DNA from: a virus
IMG/VR virus record: IMGVR_UViG_3300036717_000070
Coordinates: 1 to 49,364 of that record
Strand: one strand, 5' to 3'
Length of the DNA: 49,364 nucleotides
A program made the position numbers and the translations under genes. Under the pieces are notes generated by a model. That model was not told the origin of the DNA, made no database searches, and saw only the letters and a program-made list of their open reading frames with translations. This document shows, piece after piece, positions 45,787 through 49,364 of this stretch (within the stretch, counting starts at the first letter, position 1; each line of letters begins with the position of its first letter).

Positions 45787-47517
45787 TTATTCCTCCTTTA
45801 TGACGGTCCCGAATTCCTCGAATGTCATGCCGGCCCCGAATTTGTAGGCTATGCTATGGCCGGTTCCTTTCGCATGCCGAGCTTTGGATATTTTGATAGT
45901 CCGGTTGACCGTGACCTGCCCGTTTTCAGTGAGCGTGTTTTTGTAGTCGTGCGCTTTGATCCAAATGACTGTTTGTGTAAATCGGGTATACGCCGCACCA
46001 CCACCAACGTCGGCCAGCCCGTTTGATTTGTTCGAAAGTTTCGGATGCGTCACCAAAACCATCGAAGCGCCATTGTCTCGCAAAATCTTCTGAGTGTTGA
46101 TTACAAAATGCCGGTCGTCGTCCCACCTCTGCTTCCCAGTGTCGGCAGCCGTGATGGGATCAATGGCTATCACTCGGCATCCCTCTTTCGCTCGATCATT
46201 CACCCAGTCGGTTAAATCCGTCAGGTGCGGGAGATTCGCCGGCGGGGTCCATAATCTCGCGCCGAAAGAATCGATAAACGCGCGGTGTTTCTGCTCGATG
46301 GCGCTTGCGTCGGCGGGGTGGTCCCGAACCCACTCCCAGTCGAGCATTCTGGTGTTGCCCTCGATTTGCGCGATTGCCCGCAAAAGGTGCGAGCCATCTT
46401 CGTCGGCCTCGAGCTCATACATGGCGAACTGAACTCCCATCTTGTGCCACGCCCGAGCGGCTTGGAGAATCCAGAATGATTTACTCGCGGCCGGATCGCC
46501 GCAAACCGCGATGGACGAGCCAGGAAGCAGCGCGTGTGTGAGCCGCGACAGGTCGCGCCATTCTGCCGGCCATGGAGCGGCATAGCGTTTCCCGCTGATC
46601 GTGTCGGCAACGAGTTTTGTAACCTTGGCGCTCGGGCCTGTGCCTACCGCGTCGGCGACCACCTCAGCGACAGCGCGATATTCATCTTCACGATTCGAGA
46701 ATCCAAATTGAGAAAGGTAGTCTACGCAATCGCTTTTCTCTGGTAGCCCATGATCCTCGACGGAGACGAGCAAAACCTGCGGCGGGGGAGTGAGACGGCC
46801 CAAAGCCGCCGCCACGGCGTCGATGTACTTCTGCCCGTTCTCGTCAAAATCTCGCCACAGGATTACTTTTTTTCCGGCCAGGGGGGCCCAGTCGGCCTTG
46901 TCGGCGTTCATCGCGCCGGCTGGCGATGTCGTCGCCGTCCAGCCGGCCGCCCGCAAGGCCTTCACGCATTTTTCGCCCTCGACCACGATCACGGTGTCCG
47001 CGGCTCGCACGGCTGTTCGGTTGAAAATCGGCCACGGCTTCGGAGGCGCCTTCTGGACGTATCCGCCAGCCTCCGGCCGGGCCTGTATGAAACTTTTCTT
47101 GCCGGCGTTGTCGCGGCACCGAATCACGACCATGTCCACATTGCCTGTGTCGGGATTTGTGTAACGATAACAGTCCTCTACTTTCCAGAGCGCCGCCGCT
47201 GAATCGAGCATGGATTCGATAGTTGGGAAAATCCGTGGCGCCGGCGTGCGTGGCTCGTCTGACTCTTTCAGCAGCTCTTCCACTGATTTCCCGTTTGACA
47301 GCGCTCGAACGTCAATGACATCTTTGACGACTCCGCAGGCGTGGCACTTGTATCGCCATTCGCCCTTATCGTTTTGGTAGATCGATCCGCTCGGGTGATC
47401 GTCCTGGTGCCAGAGGCATCCGATGGTTTTTCCTTTGAACACGGCGCCGGCGTTTTTCAGCGCCTGTTCGAGCGCGCCCCGGTCAGAGTGAAGCCGCCGC
47501 ATTTCCGTTGTTTCCAT
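45787..47517 (-). CDS. Phage primase-helicase (CHC2 zinc, TOPRIM, RecA-like ATPase)
   Basis: A 576-residue replication protein. A CHC2-type zinc finger (GCLWHQDDHPSGS, YKCHACGVVKDVID) covers about 30-70; the TOPRIM part has DTVIVVEGEKCVKALRAAG (near 175) and VILWRDFDENGQKY (near 220); the RecA-like part has Walker A AVCGDPAASKSFW (near 340), Walker B CRVIAIDPITAAD (near 447) and MVLVTHPKLSN (near 483). It primes and unwinds phage DNA, like T7 gp4. It overlaps the initiator gene by 35 bases. Confidence 0.88.
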   Translation of the reverse strand: METTEMRRLHSDRGALEQALKNAGAVFKGKTIGCLWHQDDHPSGSIYQNDKGEWRYKCHACGVVKDVIDVRALSNGKSVEELLKESDEPRTPAPRIFPTIESMLDSAAALWKVEDCYRYTNPDTGNVDMVVIRCRDNAGKKSFIQARPEAGGYVQKAPPKPWPIFNRTAVRAADTVIVVEGEKCVKALRAAGWTATTSPAGAMNADKADWAPLAGKKVILWRDFDENGQKYIDAVAAALGRLTPPPQVLLVSVEDHGLPEKSDCVDYLSQFGFSNREDEYRAVAEVVADAVGTGPSAKVTKLVADTISGKRYAAPWPAEWRDLSRLTHALLPGSSIAVCGDPAASKSFWILQAARAWHKMGVQFAMYELEADEDGSHLLRAIAQIEGNTRMLDWEWVRDHPADASAIEQKHRAFIDSFGARLWTPPANLPHLTDLTDWVNDRAKEGCRVIAIDPITAADTGKQRWDDDRHFVINTQKILRDNGASMVLVTHPKLSNKSNGLADVGGGAAYTRFTQTVIWIKAHDYKNTLTENGQVTVNRTIKISKARHAKGTGHSIAYKFGAGMTFEEFGTVIKEE

Positions 47518-48454
47518 TTTTGCTTTCGGGTTTGGGTTTCCAAACGACGTGGAAATTTTCCATGATGTGCCGCTCGATTGCGTAGTCGTCTCTGCCGGCG
47601 GCGCGCTCCGCGGCCACGACCTCTTCGACCGTCACCGGCTCCCCATAGGCTATCCCATCCTCGTCTTCGCCGCACTTCGGACGCTGGGTCCATTTTTCGT
47701 CTTCGAGCCATCGGTGGATGCCGGGAATGAATTTTCCGCCCTCTCGGCGCCACTCTTCCGCGCACCACCACATGCGCACGCCTTTTATCACCTCGGCCGA
47801 AATGGCTTCAAGGCCGAGCTTCCTCCAAACGGCGTAGGCCCGTTTTTTACTGGATCGGTCCCGTCCGGTCGGCGGGGTTCGTTTCCAGAATTCGAGGAAG
47901 CCGGGAGGGTATTCGGGAGCCGGCGGTTTTTTCACGTCCAGTTCCCCCTCGGGGGATAGGGGGGTATTTGTATTTCCCTCTGCATCTGCCTCTGTATCTG
48001 CTTCTGCTTCTGCTTCTGCTTCTGCTTCTGCTTCTGTATGGGCTGACATTGCTGACTTTTCATGACCACGTTGACTGTCATTGACGGTCAATGACGAGTG
48101 TTTCCGTCTCTCTTTTCGCTTGGCATCACGGTTGTATTCTCGCCGTTCTTCCTCTTGCCGTATCTTGCGATATTGCTCCCACGTTGGCACGAAAAACTGG
48201 AACTGCCCCTCACGAATTAACCTTCTACCATCGCTGTCTTTAGATCGGCTTTCCGGATCAGGTTGTTCGAGCTTTGCAATCGTCTGGCGTATCGCGTCCT
48301 CAGGCTCGCCAATTATGGCCGCCAAGAGCTTGGGATTTAACTCGACTCGGCTGTCGACGGCGTGGGCGATCACGTAGCCCCAAACCGCAAAAGTGCATGC
48401 GCCAGCCCCGACCATTGACCCGGTGTACATCGACGCGAAGTGCTTTCCGTACAT
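47483..48454 (-). CDS. Replication initiator-like protein, winged helix with acidic repeat
   Basis: A 323-residue protein. The N-terminal 110 residues (VWGYVIAHAVDSRVELNPKL LAAIIG, DAIRQTIAKLEQPDPESRSK, FVPTWEQYRKIRQEEERREY; each shown in part) resemble the replisome-organiser winged helix. A linker made of TEAEAEAEAEAE repeats (about 142-158) and a C-terminal DnaD-like part (FLEFWKRTP, AYAVWRKLGLEAISAEVI, FIPGIHRWLEDEKW) follow. It probably loads the primase-helicase. AAAGGT stands before the ATG at 48454. Confidence 0.75.
   Translation of the reverse strand: MYGKHFASMYTGSMVGAGACTFAVWGYVIAHAVDSRVELNPKLLAAIIGEPEDAIRQTIAKLEQPDPESRSKDSDGRRLIREGQFQFFVPTWEQYRKIRQEEERREYNRDAKRKERRKHSSLTVNDSQRGHEKSAMSAHTEAEAEAEAEAEADTEADAEGNTNTPLSPEGELDVKKPPAPEYPPGFLEFWKRTPPTGRDRSSKKRAYAVWRKLGLEAISAEVIKGVRMWWCAEEWRREGGKFIPGIHRWLEDEKWTQRPKCGEDEDGIAYGEPVTVEEVVAAERAAGRDDYAIERHIMENFHVVWKPKPESKNGNNGNAAASL
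47998..48040. repeat. Hexanucleotide repeat in the initiator gene
   Basis: CTTCTG repeats (with CTGTAT variants at the edges) encode the Glu-Ala repeat of the linker. Repeat-number changes keep frame in steps of two residues. Confidence 0.85.
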
Positions 48455-48494
48455 GCTGACCTTTCATTTTCGGATTATTGGAACAAGATGCATT

Positions 48495-48524
48495 CATTGT
48501 TGTTGACTGTCAGCATATGTCAAC
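48495..48524 (-). promoter_or_regulatory. Probable early promoter with operator
   Basis: TTGACA (48518-48523) with AACAAT 16 bases on (48496-48501). The inverted repeat GTTGAC (48502-48507) and GTCAAC (48519-48524), 11 bases apart, overlaps the -35 box and spacer and is a candidate repressor site. It would drive the replication operon starting at 48454. Confidence 0.5.
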
Positions 48525-48542
48525 TTTTGCCGAATTGAATAG

Positions 48543-48624
48543 AGAACAACCGATCCCGCACCGGGCATGGCGTGTGGTTGTGAGCCTGGACGCGGGGACG
48601 CGCCGGCACGGGATCGGATGTTCT
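48543..48624. terminator. Long imperfect inverted repeat, possible bidirectional terminator or origin element
   Basis: Arms AGAAC..CCGATCCCGCACCGG (48543-48564) and CCGGCACGGGATCGG..GTTCT (48603-48624) enclose 38 bases. On the plus strand TAGTTTTTT follows directly. The repeat lies between the solenoid gene's end and the early promoter, so it may insulate the two units; position next to the initiator gene also allows an origin role. The rest of 48625-48732 shows nothing notable. Confidence 0.5.
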
Positions 48625-48732
48625 TAGTTTTTTCGGGTTTCCAAGCTCACGTCGCCCATCCTACTAAGTCCGCTGGCAAAATCAAGACACGATCGATGAG
48701 TTGGCGGACATATCTGACTCCTTTTTCAGATG

Positions 48733-49364
48733 TTAACAATCCAGATCATCCGGCCTTGGCATGGCTGTTTGTCCTTCACGCATCGTCGCGGCCCTGGCGT
48801 CCAGAGAGACGCATTTGGTCAGGGCGGGCGCGGAGAACGACGTCGCGGCCCTGGCGTCCAGATAGTCGCATTCGGTCAGGGCGGGCGCGGAGAACGACGT
48901 CGCGGCACTGGCGTCCAGAAGGCCGCATTTGGTCAGGGCGGGCGCGGAGAACGACGTCGCGGCCCTGGCGTCCAGATAGACGCATTCGGTCAGGGCGGGC
49001 GCGGAGAACGACGTCGCGGCACTGGCGTCCAGATAGCCGCATTTGGTCAGGGCGGGCGCGGAGAACGACGTCGCGGACATGGCGTCCAGAAGGCCGCATT
49101 TGGTCAGGGCGGGCGCGTCAATTTCGCCGGCGATGTCGACCACCAATTCCCGGCATGTCGTCACCCGATCCAGTTCCGCACGCGAAACGACCAGTGTGAT
49201 GCCGTGCTTTTTTGCCGCCGCCCGCATCGGCTCGACAATGCCATCGCGAGTCTGGAATTTCGCTATCACCGCGTTGCACAACCGCAATTCGGCGCTGTGA
49301 CCGTCGTTATGGGTTCGGACTTCGGGAGCATCGGCGCCGCGTTTCCATTCCCATTCAGATAGCT
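48733..49364 (-). CDS. Protein with 19-residue solenoid repeats (partial, runs off right edge)
   Basis: The frame is open to the right edge (first visible residues LSEWEWKRGADAPEVRTHND). About 80 residues of a non-repeated head (CNAVIAKFQTRDGIVEPMRA, AKKHGITLVVSRAELDRV) are followed by six copies of a 19-residue unit of the type APALTKCGYLDASAATSFS, then a short tail. Leu, Cys and Ala at fixed places suggest a beta-solenoid or leucine-rich-like stack. A TTG at 49287 could also start it. Function unknown; such stacks usually bind other molecules. Confidence 0.7.
   Translation of the reverse strand, partial: LSEWEWKRGADAPEVRTHNDGHSAELRLCNAVIAKFQTRDGIVEPMRAAAKKHGITLVVSRAELDRVTTCRELVVDIAGEIDAPALTKCGLLDAMSATSFSAPALTKCGYLDASAATSFSAPALTECVYLDARAATSFSAPALTKCGLLDASAATSFSAPALTECDYLDARAATSFSAPALTKCVSLDARAATMREGQTAMPRPDDLDC
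48780..49121 (-). repeat. Six tandem 57-base repeats
   Basis: Units of 57 bases such as GGCGTCCAGATAGTCGCATT followed by CGGTCAGGGCGGGCGCGGAG and AACGACGTCGCGGCACT repeat with few changes, concentrated at two or three codons (GLL/GYL/VYL/DYL and KC/EC). High DNA identity points to recent expansion or ongoing exchange between units. Confidence 0.9.

Noticed and set aside
48780-49121. CRISPR array
   Set aside because: Units are contiguous 57-base coding repeats with no spacers between them and no cas genes.

Overview
The window is a tailed double-stranded DNA phage (or prophage) genome segment, open at both ends, of high GC content. Almost every gene lies on the minus strand, so the genome reads from right to left. 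A tape measure protein, a tail tube candidate and a frameshifted tail assembly chaperone pair point to a siphovirus-like (long-tailed) particle. I see no ordinary bacterial housekeeping genes. The invading islands carry DUF3987-type, TubC_N-like and paired excisionase-like genes, a set I associate with Planctomycetota, so a planctomycete host is my inference and not a demonstrated fact.

Layout in transcription order. 49.4-48.7 kb: partial gene with a 19-residue solenoid repeat. 48.5-43.4 kb: replication and early genes (winged-helix initiator, CHC2/TOPRIM/RecA-like primase-helicase, several zinc-finger and HTH proteins). 43.3-41.7 kb: sigma-region-4-like regulator, zinc ribbon, signal-peptide and membrane proteins of probable lysis function, with three strong intrinsic terminators. 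41.7-37.6 kb: beta-helix fibre, LamG protein and other virion-surface proteins. 37.6-27.3 kb: the small terminase gene terS, invaded by two tandem integrative elements; the right one is complete (tyrosine integrase, XRE repressor, DUF3987 protein, two excisionase-like HTH proteins), the left one is a truncated derivative sharing 2.1 kb of virtually identical DNA. A full-length terS is present on the far left side. 27.3-26.5 kb: a two-gene plus-strand cassette. 26.4-19.0 kb: large terminase, portal, protease with nested scaffold, decoration protein, major capsid protein, Mu F-like head protein. 18.3-6.0 kb: a type IB topoisomerase, head-tail connectors, a glycosyltransferase, tail tube, G/GT chaperones, glycine-rich tape measure and distal tail proteins. 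5.9-3.9 kb: a phase-variable type III DNA methyltransferase cassette inserted into the late-operon terminator. 3.8-1.8 kb: a ribbon-helix-helix regulator followed by small accessory genes and a RecU-like resolvase. 1.8-0.6 kb: a TnpB-only IS200/IS605-type insertion. 0.6-0 kb: start of a Dam-type adenine methylase.

How it works together. Long runs of genes are joined by TGATG or ATGA stop-start overlaps, consistent with polycistronic, translationally coupled expression. Accessory genes sit in separately promoted cassettes: the regulator region (3.2-3.8 kb) and the plus-strand cassette (26.5-27.3 kb) share a 130-bp promoter/leader copy and a 58-bp double-hairpin spacer, suggesting one regulon. 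The most striking features are the tandem elements inside terS with terS reconstituted, the G10 tract that switches the methyltransferase out of frame, the shared promoter/hairpin modules, the topoisomerase IB in the head operon, and a textbook C CCA AAC frameshift site.
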